Shown here: in pieces, positions 50,661 through 58,785 of the stretch
How positions within the stretch are numbered: the first letter of the stretch is position 1
How the letters are laid out: each line of letters starts with the position of its first letter
Assembly: GCF_036345995.1 (NCBI RefSeq)
Contig: NZ_CP107796.1
Location: forward strand, 1,674,001-1,738,000
DNA length: 64,000 nt
From: Streptomyces sp. NBC_00557
Lineage (GTDB): Bacteria > Actinomycetota > Actinomycetes > Streptomycetales > Streptomycetaceae
Reading direction: 5' to 3'
Position numbers and translations under genes: made by a program
Notes under the pieces: generated by a model
What the model was told of the DNA's origin: nothing
Database searches by the model: none
What the model saw: only the letters and a program-made list of their open reading frames with translations

Positions 50661-51004
50661 TCCTCTCCGCCTCGCTGACCTGTCTCATCGCGTTGGTCTT
50701 CGCCCTGCTGGGCGTGGCCAAGATCCTGGCCCTGGGCCCGATGCCCGAGCTGGCCGCCCACGCCGGCTTCACAACCGCTGCCTACCGGGTCATCGGCGGC
50801 CTGGAGCTGGCGGGCGCCATCGGCGTGGCCCTCGGCCCGGTCGTACCGCTGTGCGGCGGCCTGGCCGGTATCGGGCTGCTGATGCTGCTCGCCGGTGCCG
50901 TGACCACGCACGTACGCAAGGGCGACGGGGTGCCCAAGCTCGTCCCCGCGGTGGCGTGCGCGGCCCTGGTCGCCTGGTATCTCGTACTCCTCGCCGACCT
51001 GTGA
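50657..51004 (+). CDS. DoxX-like small membrane protein, 115 aa
   Basis: Four TM helices make up nearly the whole protein: ILSASLTCLIALVFALLGVA, YRVIGGLELAGAIGVALGPV, GLAGIGLLMLLAGAVTTHVR, VPAVACAALVAWYLVLLADL. This is the DoxX/DoxD-like fold that often ends catabolic or redox operons. The GTG start overlaps the acetoacetyl-CoA synthetase stop (GTGA), so it is translated with the operon. Its role is unclear; uptake of substrate or quinone-linked redox help are suggestions for the family. Confidence 0.82.
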   Translation: MILSASLTCLIALVFALLGVAKILALGPMPELAAHAGFTTAAYRVIGGLELAGAIGVALGPVVPLCGGLAGIGLLMLLAGAVTTHVRKGDGVPKLVPAVACAALVAWYLVLLADL

Positions 51005-51077
51005 TCTGTTCCTGGGGAATGGTCCGCGGCCACTCGTCCTGTGAGCGAGCCCACCACGGGACTGGCAGACTGAATCT

Positions 51078-51782
51078 GTGGTTCCGCTGATGGTCGCGGC
51101 GGATCAGATCGCGTCCTCATCGCTTACCGGCGCCAGTGTGGTATCAGTCTGCGCACTGCTGTTCACCGTCGCGTCGTTCTGGTGGCTCAACGCCCGACAG
51201 GGACGCCTGAAGGCGTGGGAACCTCATGCCTTCGCGGCGATCATCCACGGTTCCACGGCACGCCTACGACTGCCGCTCGTCGTGCACAACACCGGTCCCA
51301 AACCGATCGTCGTGCAGGACCTCATCCTGACCTTCCCCGATGAACCCGCCTCTCATCTGCCACTCCTGTGGGTGTCCTCCCCGTCCCGGCTCCAACCGGG
51401 GCCGGACGAGGAGACGAAGCTGCCCGCCGGATTCGTCGTGCCCGGCAGAGAAGCGCAACAACTCTTCCTGGAGTTCGAGGCCCCGTTTTCCGGATTCCTC
51501 CCGGAGGCCCGTGACTACAAGGCCCAGATACAGGTGCGGGTCGGCCACCGCAAGGGATGGCGCCCCCTGCTGACATTCATCCTGAGGGCCGCCAACATCA
51601 TCGATCCAGGTCGCTACACCGTCTACAACAACGCACCGGTCGAGCTGACGAAGGAAGACCAGAGAAGAGCGGATGCCGCGCTCCTCGAACTGCTGGAAGA
51701 GCACGGGAACGGCTCCCCTCCGGGCGGCAGGAGACAGGGAGAGCCTCCGAACGACGACGGCGACGCCGACACGAACCGCTGA
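51078..51782 (+). CDS. Hypothetical membrane-anchored protein, 234 aa
   Basis: One TM helix near the N terminus (about residues 19-38, VVSVCALLFTVASFWWLNAR) is followed by a soluble beta-rich domain of about 150 residues (LRLPLVVHNTGPKPIVVQDL, GREAQQLFLEFEAPFSG, YKAQIQVRVGHRKGW) and a Gly/Pro/Asp-rich tail. The domain has the look of an immunoglobulin-like sandwich. The start is GTG 51078 or ATG 51090. No family name can be given. It is separated from the catabolic operon by about 70 bp; co-transcription is possible but not indicated. Confidence 0.65.
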   Translation: MVPLMVAADQIASSSLTGASVVSVCALLFTVASFWWLNARQGRLKAWEPHAFAAIIHGSTARLRLPLVVHNTGPKPIVVQDLILTFPDEPASHLPLLWVSSPSRLQPGPDEETKLPAGFVVPGREAQQLFLEFEAPFSGFLPEARDYKAQIQVRVGHRKGWRPLLTFILRAANIIDPGRYTVYNNAPVELTKEDQRRADAALLELLEEHGNGSPPGGRRQGEPPNDDGDADTNR

Positions 51783-52057
51783 CATCGCCGTCCGCCCTCT
51801 GACGTGAGCAGCGGTGACACCGGCCCAGCCGGTGCCACCACAGCCACCGCACCGATCACTCGCGCCAGTCGGCGCAACCGGCCGCCGCGAGGTCGAGCAA
51901 TCGTTCGGGCCATACTCCACCTCCCCCAACCGCTGGCGCAGGCGTCCCGCCCGCCAGGCCGGAGGCGACGACACTCACGGAGCGCGCGGCGCCCAGCGGC
52001 TCCGTATGCCGGCCACCGTGCAGGCGAAGCCGGGTGCCCTGCGCCCCGGACAGCGCG

Positions 52058-52546
52058 TCAATCCGAAGAAACGTGAAACTCGAATTCGGGACGGTCCCAC
52101 GGCACGGCGGGCGGGTTCGCGAGCGCGGTCCCGATCCGCACCGCACCGGCGCGGTGGTAGAAGTCCTCGGCGGGACGATGCGACACGACCTTGACACGGT
52201 CGAGCCCAGCGGCACGGGCCTCGGACCGCATGTGCGCGACGAGCAGCCGTCCAATACCCCGTCCTTGCACTTCGTCGGCGACGAACAGCAGGTCGAGTTC
52301 CGGTGGAGCAAGGACGAGCGAGTAGAACCCGAGGACCCGGCCTCCATGCGCGTCGGCACCGACGGCCACAAAGGCGCGGTGGGCCTCGATGTAATCAGGA
52401 CCGACCCGGTAGCCCGCGACGGCGGCTGCGTACTTACCCTCGTAGGCGCCTGAGCCACGCACGAGCCGCGTGAGCCGTTTGGCATCCCGCGCAACGGCCC
52501 TCCGTATCGTGATCGCCTGGCTGATCGGGAAAGTACGTGAACTCAT
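52058..52546 (-). CDS. GNAT-family N-acetyltransferase, 162 aa
   Basis: Complete single-domain GNAT. It has [20 protein letters not shown] (first strand and helix), [20 protein letters not shown], then the acetyl-CoA binding strand [20 protein letters not shown] with the Q-GRGIGR loop, [20 protein letters not shown] and the last strand [11 protein letters not shown]. The ATG at 52546 is preferred; an in-frame ATG at 52564 would add six residues. The acyl acceptor is unknown. The region to its left (51783-52057) has no recognised gene. Confidence 0.85.
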   Translation of the reverse strand: MSSRTFPISQAITIRRAVARDAKRLTRLVRGSGAYEGKYAAAVAGYRVGPDYIEAHRAFVAVGADAHGGRVLGFYSLVLAPPELDLLFVADEVQGRGIGRLLVAHMRSEARAAGLDRVKVVSHRPAEDFYHRAGAVRIGTALANPPAVPWDRPEFEFHVSSD

Positions 52547-52720
52547 CGGGAGAGTATTTCGCACCGGGACGTGCCGTCGTGCGTCGGGTCGGCAGCTCGG
52601 TCAGGATTCCTGCACCGCTCCGGGGACCGAGTGCTCGTGGAACTCAGCCCCTACGACCTCACCCGCGGCCGGATCCACTACCGGTACAGGGCGTGACGGA
52701 AGGAGCCGGCGCCCATCGCC

Positions 52721-52963
52721 CTATCGGGAGCCGTAGGGCAGGAGCGCCATCTCGCGTGCGTTCTTGATGGCCTGTGCTATCTGCCGCTGCTGCTGACGCG
52801 TCACGTGGGTCACCCGACGGCTGCGGATCTTTCCGCGGTCGGAGATGAACTTCCGCAGCAAGTCGGTGTCCTTGTAGTCGATGTAGGTGATACCGGCGGC
52901 GTCCAGCGGGTTGGTGCGCTGACGCTTGACAGTCTGGCGCCGGATGCTTGTGCGTCGGGTCAT
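52721..52963 (-). CDS. rpsR: Ribosomal protein S18, zinc-independent paralogue (80 aa)
   Basis: S18 of the small subunit, binding near S6 and 16S rRNA. It has the conserved [20 protein letters not shown] and [20 protein letters not shown], then [17 protein letters not shown]. No cysteine is present, as in the alternative C-minus paralogues induced under zinc starvation. GGAG sits before the ATG at 52963. It is the last gene of rpmG-rpmE-COG0523-rpsR, 20 bp behind the COG0523 stop. It lets the cell replace a zinc-containing ribosomal protein. Confidence 0.93.
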   Translation of the reverse strand: MTRRTSIRRQTVKRQRTNPLDAAGITYIDYKDTDLLRKFISDRGKIRSRRVTHVTRQQQRQIAQAIKNAREMALLPYGSR

Positions 52964-52983
52964 GGGGAGGTCGGTCCTCTCCT

Positions 52984-54153
52984 TCAGGTCACGGGGTCGA
53001 GCAAGTCGTCGAATGCGTCCGGGAGTTGCTTCCAGCGGTCCCTGCCGGCCGCGTACTCGTCGTCGGTGAGCAGGCAGGAGTCGAGCAGGGCCGACAGGCC
53101 GTCGCGGTCCAGGCCGGGCGAGGTGAAGGTGAGGTGCTGGCAGCGGTCGCCGTGTTCCGGGTGCCAGTCCACGGAAGCGGCGAGGCGGCGCTCGGCGGGC
53201 ACCATCTCCCAGGCGGCGTCGGGCAGAGCTGCCAGCCAGGGGCCGGCCGACTCCACGCACAGCGCGCCGCCGGCGGCGTCCCAGGACAGCAGTGTGTCGG
53301 GGCGGTCCGCCAGCCAGAACCGTCCACGACTGCGCGCGGCGGCACAGGTGAGGTCCTCAAGCGCCGCGTACAGGCGCTGCGGATGGAAGGGCCGTTCGCG
53401 CCGCCAGACGAAGGTGCTCACACCGTGCTCGTCGCACGACTGCGGCAGCAGCGCGCACGCGGGATGCACACGGGCGGCGGCCGCTGCCACGTCGAAGCCC
53501 GCCAACAGCGCTGCCCCCAGGGCACCGTCACTCCCCACTCGTACGCTTCGTGCGCCTGGTGTGAGCTGAGCGAGCAGCGCGTGGTCGGTGTCGTCGGCGA
53601 CCTCGCCGCAGGAATCGTCGTGGCCGAGGGCGATCACCGTGGGGTACTCCAGCTGCCGGGCGAAGGTGTCGGCGACCGTGCGCTGGTCGGTCGGCGCGGC
53701 GGCGAGGCCGACGTCGGCCAGGTCGTCGCCGTTGGACAGGTACGGCAGCACGAGTGCCGGATCGACCGCGGTCGCGACCCCGGTCAGGGCCGGCGGTGCG
53801 CCCGCGGCGGCGATGACTGCGGCCATGGCCTGGGGCTCGACGGAGTCCCACAGTTCCACGACGGCCAGCCGGTACGTTCCCTCCGCTGCGAGCCGCAGCA
53901 GTTCGGGGACGAGATCCTCGCGCAGTGCGCAGCACGCGCAGTCGTTCACCAGGGGCGCGTCGCCACTGCCCAGCAAACCGCCGGCGTCGCGCACCGTTCG
54001 GCGCACCGAGCTGTCGGCGGCGGACGTCAGGTCGTGGTGCAGCGCGACCGAGCCGGGGACCGTACGCAGGATCACCTCGACGGCGGCCCGGCGGGCGTCC
54101 GCGTGCAACCCGGCGACGATCGCCACCGGCAGCCGCGCCTCGTGCCCGCTCAC
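52984..54153 (-). CDS. COG0523/CobW-family protein lacking a canonical P-loop (389 aa)
   Basis: Belongs to the G3E GTPase family (metal chaperones, often Zur-regulated). It retains [20 protein letters not shown], the CXCC metal motif, the [19 protein letters not shown] segment (where ESTG-type sequence usually occurs) and the CobW C-terminal domain ([20 protein letters not shown]). The N-terminal [20 protein letters not shown] occupies the position of the Walker A loop but has no GKT/GKS, so nucleotide binding is doubtful. The GTG at 54153 overlaps the rpmE stop (GTGA); earlier in-frame codons lie inside rpmE. Position in this zinc cluster supports zinc homeostasis. Confidence 0.85.
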   Translation of the reverse strand: MSGHEARLPVAIVAGLHADARRAAVEVILRTVPGSVALHHDLTSAADSSVRRTVRDAGGLLGSGDAPLVNDCACCALREDLVPELLRLAAEGTYRLAVVELWDSVEPQAMAAVIAAAGAPPALTGVATAVDPALVLPYLSNGDDLADVGLAAAPTDQRTVADTFARQLEYPTVIALGHDDSCGEVADDTDHALLAQLTPGARSVRVGSDGALGAALLAGFDVAAAAARVHPACALLPQSCDEHGVSTFVWRRERPFHPQRLYAALEDLTCAAARSRGRFWLADRPDTLLSWDAAGGALCVESAGPWLAALPDAAWEMVPAERRLAASVDWHPEHGDRCQHLTFTSPGLDRDGLSALLDSCLLTDDEYAAGRDRWKQLPDAFDDLLDPVT

Positions 54154-54407
54154 CGCTCGCTCCGTCCGCGTCCGTAGCGCCGCTCGAAGCGCTCGACCCG
54201 CCCCGCGGTGTCCAGGACCCGCTGGGTGCCGGTGTAGAAGGGGTGACTCGCCGAGGAGATCTCGACGTCGATGACCGGGTACGTGTTGCCGTCCTCCCAT
54301 TCGATGGTCTTGTCGCTCGTGGCCGTGGACCGGGTGAGGAAGGCGTAGTCGGCGGCCCGGTCACGGAAGACGACCGGGCGGTACTCGGGGTGGATTCCGG
54401 GCTTCAC
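54150..54407 (-). CDS. rpmE: Ribosomal protein L31 type B (zinc-independent), 85 aa
   Basis: L31 paralogue of the large subunit. It has [20 protein letters not shown], then [40 protein letters not shown] and a basic tail. No cysteine is present, so it lacks the zinc site of type A L31. The start is a GTG at 54407, 5 bp after rpmG, and the stop overlaps the next GTG, so the genes are translated together. It replaces the zinc-bearing L31 when zinc is scarce. Confidence 0.93.
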   Translation of the reverse strand: MKPGIHPEYRPVVFRDRAADYAFLTRSTATSDKTIEWEDGNTYPVIDVEISSASHPFYTGTQRVLDTAGRVERFERRYGRGRSER

Positions 54408-54412
54408 GGCTC

Positions 54413-54577
54413 TCAGCGCTCCTCACGGAAGTCGACGTGGCGGCCGGCGACCGGGTCGTACTTGCGCAGGGTGAGCCGGTCGGGGTTGTTACGGCGGTTC
54501 TTGCGGGTCACGTAGGTGTAGCCGGTACCGGCGGTGGACCTCAGCTTGATGATCGGGCGCAGTTCGTTACGGGCCAT
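54413..54577 (-). CDS. rpmG: Ribosomal protein L33 (zinc-independent), 54 aa
   Basis: [20 protein letters not shown] then [20 protein letters not shown] and [14 protein letters not shown] is a full-length L33. It contains no cysteine, unlike the zinc-binding form. The ATG at 54577 is 22 bp from the Zur-box-like sequence, which places the promoter directly over it. It is the first gene of the leftward operon rpmG-rpmE-COG0523-rpsR. Confidence 0.92.
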   Translation of the reverse strand: MARNELRPIIKLRSTAGTGYTYVTRKNRRNNPDRLTLRKYDPVAGRHVDFREER

Positions 54578-54598
54578 GGACAGCACCATACAAGAGAT

Positions 54599-54617
54599 TG
54601 GTTTTCATTTTCATCTG
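54599..54617. promoter_or_regulatory. Zur-box-like element
   Basis: The A/T-rich run TGGTTTTCATTTTCATCTG lies in the gap between divergent rpmG and rpmB. It resembles the TGAAAATGATTTTCA-type Zur sites known upstream of alternative ribosomal protein genes in Streptomyces. It would repress both directions in zinc-replete cells. Confidence 0.7.
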
Positions 54618-54658
54618 ACGCTAGTGTGCTGCTGCATCCACCCCAAGGAGGAACAGCC

Positions 54659-54895
54659 ATGTCCGCCCACTGCCAACTCACCGGCCGACAGCCCGGCTTC
54701 GGCCATCACATCTCCCACTCGCACCGGCGGAGCAAGCGCCGTTTCGATCCCAACGTCCAGAGCAAGCGCTACTGGCTGCCGAGCGAAGGCCGCCACGTCC
54801 GGCTCACGCTCTCGGCCAAGGGCATCAAGACGGTCGACACGATCGGCATCGAGGCCGCCGTGGCCCGCATCCGCGCCCGTGGAGGGAAGGTCTGA
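54659..54895 (+). CDS. rpmB: Ribosomal protein L28, alternative paralogue (78 aa)
   Basis: Full L28: [60 protein letters not shown], then [18 protein letters not shown]. Only one cysteine (residue 5) remains where the zinc-binding form has two CXXC pairs, so it would not hold zinc. AAGGAGGAACAGCC precedes the ATG. It starts the rightward unit with rpsN, and the two are coupled (TGATG). It is regulated from the shared Zur-box-like element. Confidence 0.93.
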   Translation: MSAHCQLTGRQPGFGHHISHSHRRSKRRFDPNVQSKRYWLPSEGRHVRLTLSAKGIKTVDTIGIEAAVARIRARGGKV

Positions 54896-55200
54896 TGGCG
54901 AAGAAGAGCAAGATCGCGAAGAACGACCAGCGGCGCCCCGTCGTGGCCCGATACGCCGCGCGCCGCGCCGCGTTGAAGGCGATCATCGCGTTCCCCGGAA
55001 GCTCCGACGAGGACCGCGCCGCCGCCCAGCGGGAACTACGCCGGCAGCCCCGCGACGCCAGCGCCACCCGCCTGCGCAACCGCGACTCGGTGGACGGCCG
55101 CCCGCGCGGCTACCTGCGCGCCTTCGGCCTGTCCCGTATCCGCGTACGCGAGATGGCCCACGCGGGCGAGCTCCCTGGCGTGACCAAAAGCAGTTGGTGA
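54895..55200 (+). CDS. rpsN: Ribosomal protein S14, zinc-independent paralogue (101 aa)
   Basis: S14 of the long C-minus type. It has [20 protein letters not shown], then [60 protein letters not shown] and [13 protein letters not shown]. There is no cysteine, and the family length is normal. Its ATG overlaps the rpmB stop. It completes the set of zinc-sparing ribosomal proteins around this site. Confidence 0.94.
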   Translation: MAKKSKIAKNDQRRPVVARYAARRAALKAIIAFPGSSDEDRAAAQRELRRQPRDASATRLRNRDSVDGRPRGYLRAFGLSRIRVREMAHAGELPGVTKSSW

Positions 55201-55238
55201 CCCGGCACGACAGGGGCTCACAACGGGCGCGCCAGTGA

Positions 55239-55586
55239 CGCAGCCCGAATCTGTATCCGGCTCCGAACGCGCCATGGGCGCGCACCAACTACGACCCGGC
55301 GGCCATGAACAGCAGCACCGACGATCCGAACTGCGACGAGTTCACCTTCAACGCCTCGTACAACAGCGGAGGACAGCCGGCCGGCCTCGACGGACTCAAC
55401 CCCGTCTCCACCGGCGCCGAGTGCATGCAGACATACGCCCAGACGGACAACGGAACGATCCATCTGAGAAACCTTCCCGGAACGATGCCGAGCTTCAGGG
55501 AGGTATGCGGAAGGCCGTCCATCTCAGGCGCTCAGAACAGTGGGTCCATGGCAGCCTTCTCCGCGGGATTCGCCGATGACCACTGA
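55239..55586 (+). pseudogene. C-terminal fragment of a NucA/NucB-like secreted nuclease
   Basis: In the frame ending at 55586 the sequence reads APWARTNYDPAAMNSSTDDP, NCDEFTFNASYNSGGQPAGL and NSGSMAAFSAGFADDH. CDEF-FNASYNSGG followed by a late GS-AAFSAGF resembles the NucA/NucB deoxyribonuclease domain (CDEYPFAS...GG) common in secreted actinobacterial toxins. An in-frame stop at 55236-55238 cuts the frame and no signal peptide or start is upstream. Probably a toxin-tail remnant. The family call is tentative. Confidence 0.4.
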
Positions 55587-55640
55587 CTGGAACGGGAGAA
55601 AACAGTGAGGGCGGCTGGTCCACCAGCCGCCCTTCGCATG

Positions 55641-56324
55641 TCACATGAACGGATCCAGCAGCAGCGCCACGGGAAGATCGCCCGACTCGACCGCGTCCCG
55701 GGGAATCCTCAGACCGGTGTGCTCGCCGACCGACCTCCACACGGCTGCGTGAAGTCCGGCGGAACTCTGCTCCACGAAAGCACGCCATGCCTCACGGGAG
55801 GGAAACTCATCCGGGTCCGGCCATACGGCGCCGTTGCTCCGCATCCTGCTGTCGAGCCGGCGAGCCCTGTCGGACTCACCGGCCGGAGCAGGACCCGTCA
55901 GGGTGTGCCGGAACTCCGCCCGCAGAAGGCCACCCTCACCAGGCGCGTAGAACAACCACGACGGCTGCACCGCGGCATTCGCATACAGGCACACGAACTC
56001 CTCACCCTCGTGAGGCATCACGGAACTGCTGCCATCGGCCCAGTGCTGATACCAGGCGCACACCCCGGAGTCCTCCAGGACGTACGACCACTCACCGGAC
56101 GTGCCGTACATGCAGGGCGTCCACGGGTCATCCACGGACAGCGGATCGAAGTCACGGTAGTGCGCACGTACGCCGATCTGGTCGTCCCCCGCACCCATGC
56201 GCCGCAGGAGGTCCTCTGACGGAAGACCACGCACGGCGGTCAGCGACACTCCGCCACGCATACCGGGACCGCCCATCGGTTTCTCGAAGCAGTGGCCGCC
56301 AAGCCACTCGATGCTGTCACTCAT
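55641..56324 (-). CDS. DUF6461-like hypothetical protein, 227 aa
   Basis: Soluble protein starting MSDSIEWLGGHCFEKPMGGP, with VSLTAVRGLPSEDLLRRMGA, YGTSGEWSYVLEDSGVCAWY and HEGEEFVCLYANAAVQPSWL, and a C-terminal half with FPSREAWRAFVEQSSAGLHA. The pattern (W-C early, VRGL-EDLLRRMGA, GEW-YVLE-SG) resembles DUF6461, a family frequent in streptomycetes and sometimes near toxin immunity genes. The start at 56324 is chosen because the motif follows at once; the open frame further upstream has no such features. A possible role as immunity to the neighbouring nuclease-like remnant is speculation. Confidence 0.65.
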   Translation of the reverse strand: MSDSIEWLGGHCFEKPMGGPGMRGGVSLTAVRGLPSEDLLRRMGAGDDQIGVRAHYRDFDPLSVDDPWTPCMYGTSGEWSYVLEDSGVCAWYQHWADGSSSVMPHEGEEFVCLYANAAVQPSWLFYAPGEGGLLRAEFRHTLTGPAPAGESDRARRLDSRMRSNGAVWPDPDEFPSREAWRAFVEQSSAGLHAAVWRSVGEHTGLRIPRDAVESGDLPVALLLDPFM

Positions 56325-56600
56325 GTCGGCTCCTGTTCGGGGCGCTTCGGCGGCGAGGCCGGCAGGGCTGCCCCGGACGGGCAGGGCGTCGTGGATCCGG
56401 GCGGCGGTGTCCGGCCGGAGCAGCGTGCAGGCGTAGAGGGTAGCGGCCGAGGCCACGCGCGCCCGTGCCGCCCGGCGGTGGGAGCGGGCGGCGACGCATT
56501 CGTCGAGCTGCGTCGTTTGCACGCAGGGACGGACTGGCCTGCGTGCAGGCCGTTCGCGGTGGTCTGCCGGCCGCGGGCGGTGATGCGTACGATCCGCCCC

Positions 56601-57005
56601 ATGGATGCCCTGTACCCTCGGCTGCTCGTCGAGGACTTCGGCACCGCGGCCCGCTTCTGGACGGAAGGGCTGCGCGATCTGCTGGGCATCGAGCCCGTCA
56701 AGGTGGTACCCGCTGCCGGCTACGCCAACTGGGACCTGGACGCGGAAGCCGTCCTGGTCCTGTACGCGCGCAAGGCCATCGCCCAGGCTGTCGGCACGGA
56801 GGGCCTGCCCTCGGCCGCGCCCGCCCAGGACGCCGCGATGCTGGTCCTGCGCGTCGACGACGTCGACGACGCGGCGCGCCGCCTGACCGGTCACGGCGCG
56901 TCGGTCCTCGCCGAGCCCCAGGACCGCCCCGAGTGGAATCCCGGCCTGCGAACCGCGCACCTGAGGACGCCGGACGGCACGCTCGTGGAACTGCAGTCCT
57001 ACTAG
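56601..57005 (+). CDS. VOC/glyoxalase-like protein, 134 aa
   Basis: Single-chain vicinal oxygen chelate fold: MDALYPRLLVEDFGTAARFW, then GYANWDLDAEAVLVLYARKA, AMLVLRVDDVDDAARRLTGH, GASVLAEPQDRPEWNPGLRT, AHLRTPDGTLVELQSY. The DPDG-L-EL-like C-terminal strand (TPDGTLVELQSY) is typical of resistance/glyoxalase-like proteins. It could be an enzyme or an antibiotic-binding protein. The ATG at 56601 is convincing by frame and domain start; the ribosome site is weak. No operon partner. Confidence 0.8.
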   Translation: MDALYPRLLVEDFGTAARFWTEGLRDLLGIEPVKVVPAAGYANWDLDAEAVLVLYARKAIAQAVGTEGLPSAAPAQDAAMLVLRVDDVDDAARRLTGHGASVLAEPQDRPEWNPGLRTAHLRTPDGTLVELQSY

Positions 57006-57210
57006 GGCCTGTTCCGGAGGCGTGGACCAGCGCCCGCCGGGCATGGGCGCCGCGTGCCGAGCGAGTCGCCTGCTCGGTCGCCTCCCGTGCGGCTCTGCCC
57101 GGCGGTCGGTCCGGTTCGCGTTCGCCCCGTCGCCCCGCCGGTGACGGGCGCGGTGTCGCGCAGGAGTCGGGCGAGGCCGGTCGCGGTGGCGGACCGGCCC
57201 GGCCCCCCTG

Positions 57211-57654
57211 TCATCGTCGTGCGGACTCCGGCTGGTAGACGGCCAGGGACCAGATCACGAACACGTCGATGGCCATCATGATGACCGACCACACCGGCGC
57301 GTACGGCAGGAACAGGAACTGGGCGATCAGGCTCAGCGACGCCAGCGCGATGCCGACCACGCGCGCCCATGCGGCGCCGGTGAGGATGCCCCAGCCGGCG
57401 AAGGCGGCGATGACGCCGAGGACGAGCAGGATCCACCCCCAGCCGGTGAGGTTGATCTTGTAGACGTAGTCGCCGATGCGGGCGTAGACGTCGTCCCTGG
57501 CGATCGCGGAGATCCCCTGGAAGACGGCCAGGACTCCGTTGAGGAGCAGCAGGACGCCGGCGAAGGTGGCGCCGCCGGTGGCCCAGGGGCTGTTGCGGGT
57601 GGGGGCGGGTCCGTAGCTGCCGGAGGACGTCCGGGAATGGGGCTGTGCCGTCAT
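57211..57654 (-). CDS. Four-TM small membrane protein (DUF7144-like), 147 aa
   Basis: After a polar lead of about 25 residues there are four TM helices: FAGVLLLLNGVLAVFQGISA, GWGWILLVLGVIAAFAGWGI, VVGIALASLSLIAQFLFLPY, VWSVIMMAIDVFVIWSLAVY. This layout, with a GDYVYKINLTGWGW extracytoplasmic loop, occurs in a widespread actinobacterial family of unknown function. GGAGCGCGACC lies before the ATG at 57654, so the longer open frame upstream through the 18-bp repeats is not part of the protein. Confidence 0.78.
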   Translation of the reverse strand: MTAQPHSRTSSGSYGPAPTRNSPWATGGATFAGVLLLLNGVLAVFQGISAIARDDVYARIGDYVYKINLTGWGWILLVLGVIAAFAGWGILTGAAWARVVGIALASLSLIAQFLFLPYAPVWSVIMMAIDVFVIWSLAVYQPESARR

Positions 57655-57846
57655 GGTCGCGCTCCGTTTCTCGCAGGGCGGGCGGTGTGGGTGTCGTCCG
57701 CCTGACCTCCTTTGACCTTCCGCGATGTACGGCGGTGCAGCCAGGAGGATGGGGCCGTTCGGGTGAACGGACTCCCGTGTGCGGCGGCACAGCAGGTTCT
57801 GCGGACGGATGGCGGCAGTCTCGCCATGCTGCACCCCCTGCACGCG

Positions 57847-57936
57847 AGGCACGCCAAGCACCCCTGGCACGTCACGTACACCTGGCACGTCACGCACCTC
57901 TGGCACGCCACGCACTCCTGGCACCCCCTGCACCCC
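57847..57936. repeat. Five imperfect 18-bp tandem repeats
   Basis: Units such as TGGCACGTCACGTACACC (57865), TGGCACGTCACGCACCTC (57883), TGGCACGCCACGCACTCC (57901) and TGGCACCCCCTGCACCCC (57919) follow head to tail, with a diverged unit at 57847. They lie between divergent genes (57654 and 58034), so they are likely regulatory or neutral slippage DNA. If translated on the minus strand they encode VRDVPG-type hexapeptides, but no start or ribosome site supports that. Confidence 0.7.
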
Positions 57937-58033
57937 CGCACCGGTCCACCGCGGCACGGACCGTATGGCGGGGTCCCCACCGGGTACCCGGCTGGACGAA
58001 CCGACCGCCAGGGACAAGGGGGCCAGGGAGGGC

Positions 58034-58390
58034 ATGCTCTCTCACGCGTTCGAACAAGGAGTGCTCGTCATCACGGTGCACGACGATCCCGGCGCCGGCG
58101 GACGGGCATCGCTTCTGGCCAGGATCAGCGACCTGATCCAGGCTTTTCGGCCGGCCTCCGTCGTCATCGTGCTGGACGAGCCGGCGGCCCGAGCCTCCAT
58201 CGCCGGCGTGATCCTCCGGGTGCAGCGTCTGTGCAGTCGCCTCGGGCTTCTGATGTCCGTGGCCACCCACAACGCCCCGGCACGCCACCGGCTGGAGGCC
58301 GCGGCCGACGAGAGCGGTACCAGCCTGGTCATCCACGCCCGCATCGACGCCGCCATCGCCGGCGCCGCCGCGCTCAGCATGGCCGCGTGA
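58034..58390 (+). CDS. STAS-like small protein, 118 aa
   Basis: MLSHAFEQGVLVITVHDDPG then RASLLARISDLIQAFRPASV, VIVLDEPAARASIAGVILRV, GLLMSVATHNAPARHRLEAA, GTSLVIHARIDAAIAGAAAL has the beta-alpha pattern and length of a STAS anti-sigma antagonist. The usual DLSGV-FIDSSG-type phosphoserine loop reads VIVLDEPAARASIAG, so the acceptor Ser is shifted. The ATG at 58034 has AGGGAGGGC upstream; the longer open frame covers the tandem repeats and is unlikely to be translated. Moderate confidence in the family. Confidence 0.65.
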   Translation: MLSHAFEQGVLVITVHDDPGAGGRASLLARISDLIQAFRPASVVIVLDEPAARASIAGVILRVQRLCSRLGLLMSVATHNAPARHRLEAAADESGTSLVIHARIDAAIAGAAALSMAA

Positions 58391-58785
58391 CGGCCGGCTC
58401 CGTGCTCGGCACCGACCGCTTCAGGCGGGCAGCGTCCGGGTGAGGCGGCGGCTTCCTGGCGCGAGCCTGACCCAAGGCCGGCGCGAGCCTCACGGGGTGG
58501 TCGAAGAACACGGAACTGCCGGCGGCGAGGGTGCGTGAGCAGTCGGCGCCGGGAGAGGCGGCCGGGGCCGCCCGGCTCCCCGTCGCGGCCTGCGCAGGCG
58601 AAAGCCCCGCCGGCCGGTTCCGGCGGGGCTGGGGGCGCGGTCGCTCCTGGGTCCTGTCGTCACACTCCCGCCGTCCGCCCGGAGGGCGGGCCTCGCGCCC
58701 GCTGCGGAGCAGCTGATGCATGCCGTAGGTGCGTGCTCTGGGGGCCCCCGGCCGAAGGCTGGGGGAGGGAGTTTGACGACTGGGC
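58391..58785. other. About 395 bp intergenic, with terminators
   Basis: No gene. This lies between the stops of the STAS-like gene and the convergent exporter gene. It contains the strong hairpin at 58603-58630 and a G-rich stretch near 58740. Confidence 0.6.
58603..58630. terminator. Perfect 11-bp stem-loop terminator
   Basis: AGCCCCGCCGG (58603-58613) and CCGGCGGGGCT (58620-58630) pair around CCGGTT. It lies between convergent genes and can serve both strands. Confidence 0.75.

Noticed and set aside
39355..51004. Whole block as a secondary-metabolite biosynthetic cluster
   Set aside because: No polyketide synthase, NRPS, terpene synthase or other scaffold enzyme is present. The enzymes fit catabolism better.
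57847..57936. Possible CRISPR array
   Set aside because: Units are adjacent 18-mers without spacers and are imperfect. No cas genes are nearby.
57655..58035. N-terminal extension of the four-TM protein through the 18-bp repeats (VRDVPG-type hexapeptides)
   Set aside because: A good ribosome site stands before the ATG at 57654. The extension has repeat-driven composition and no start signal.
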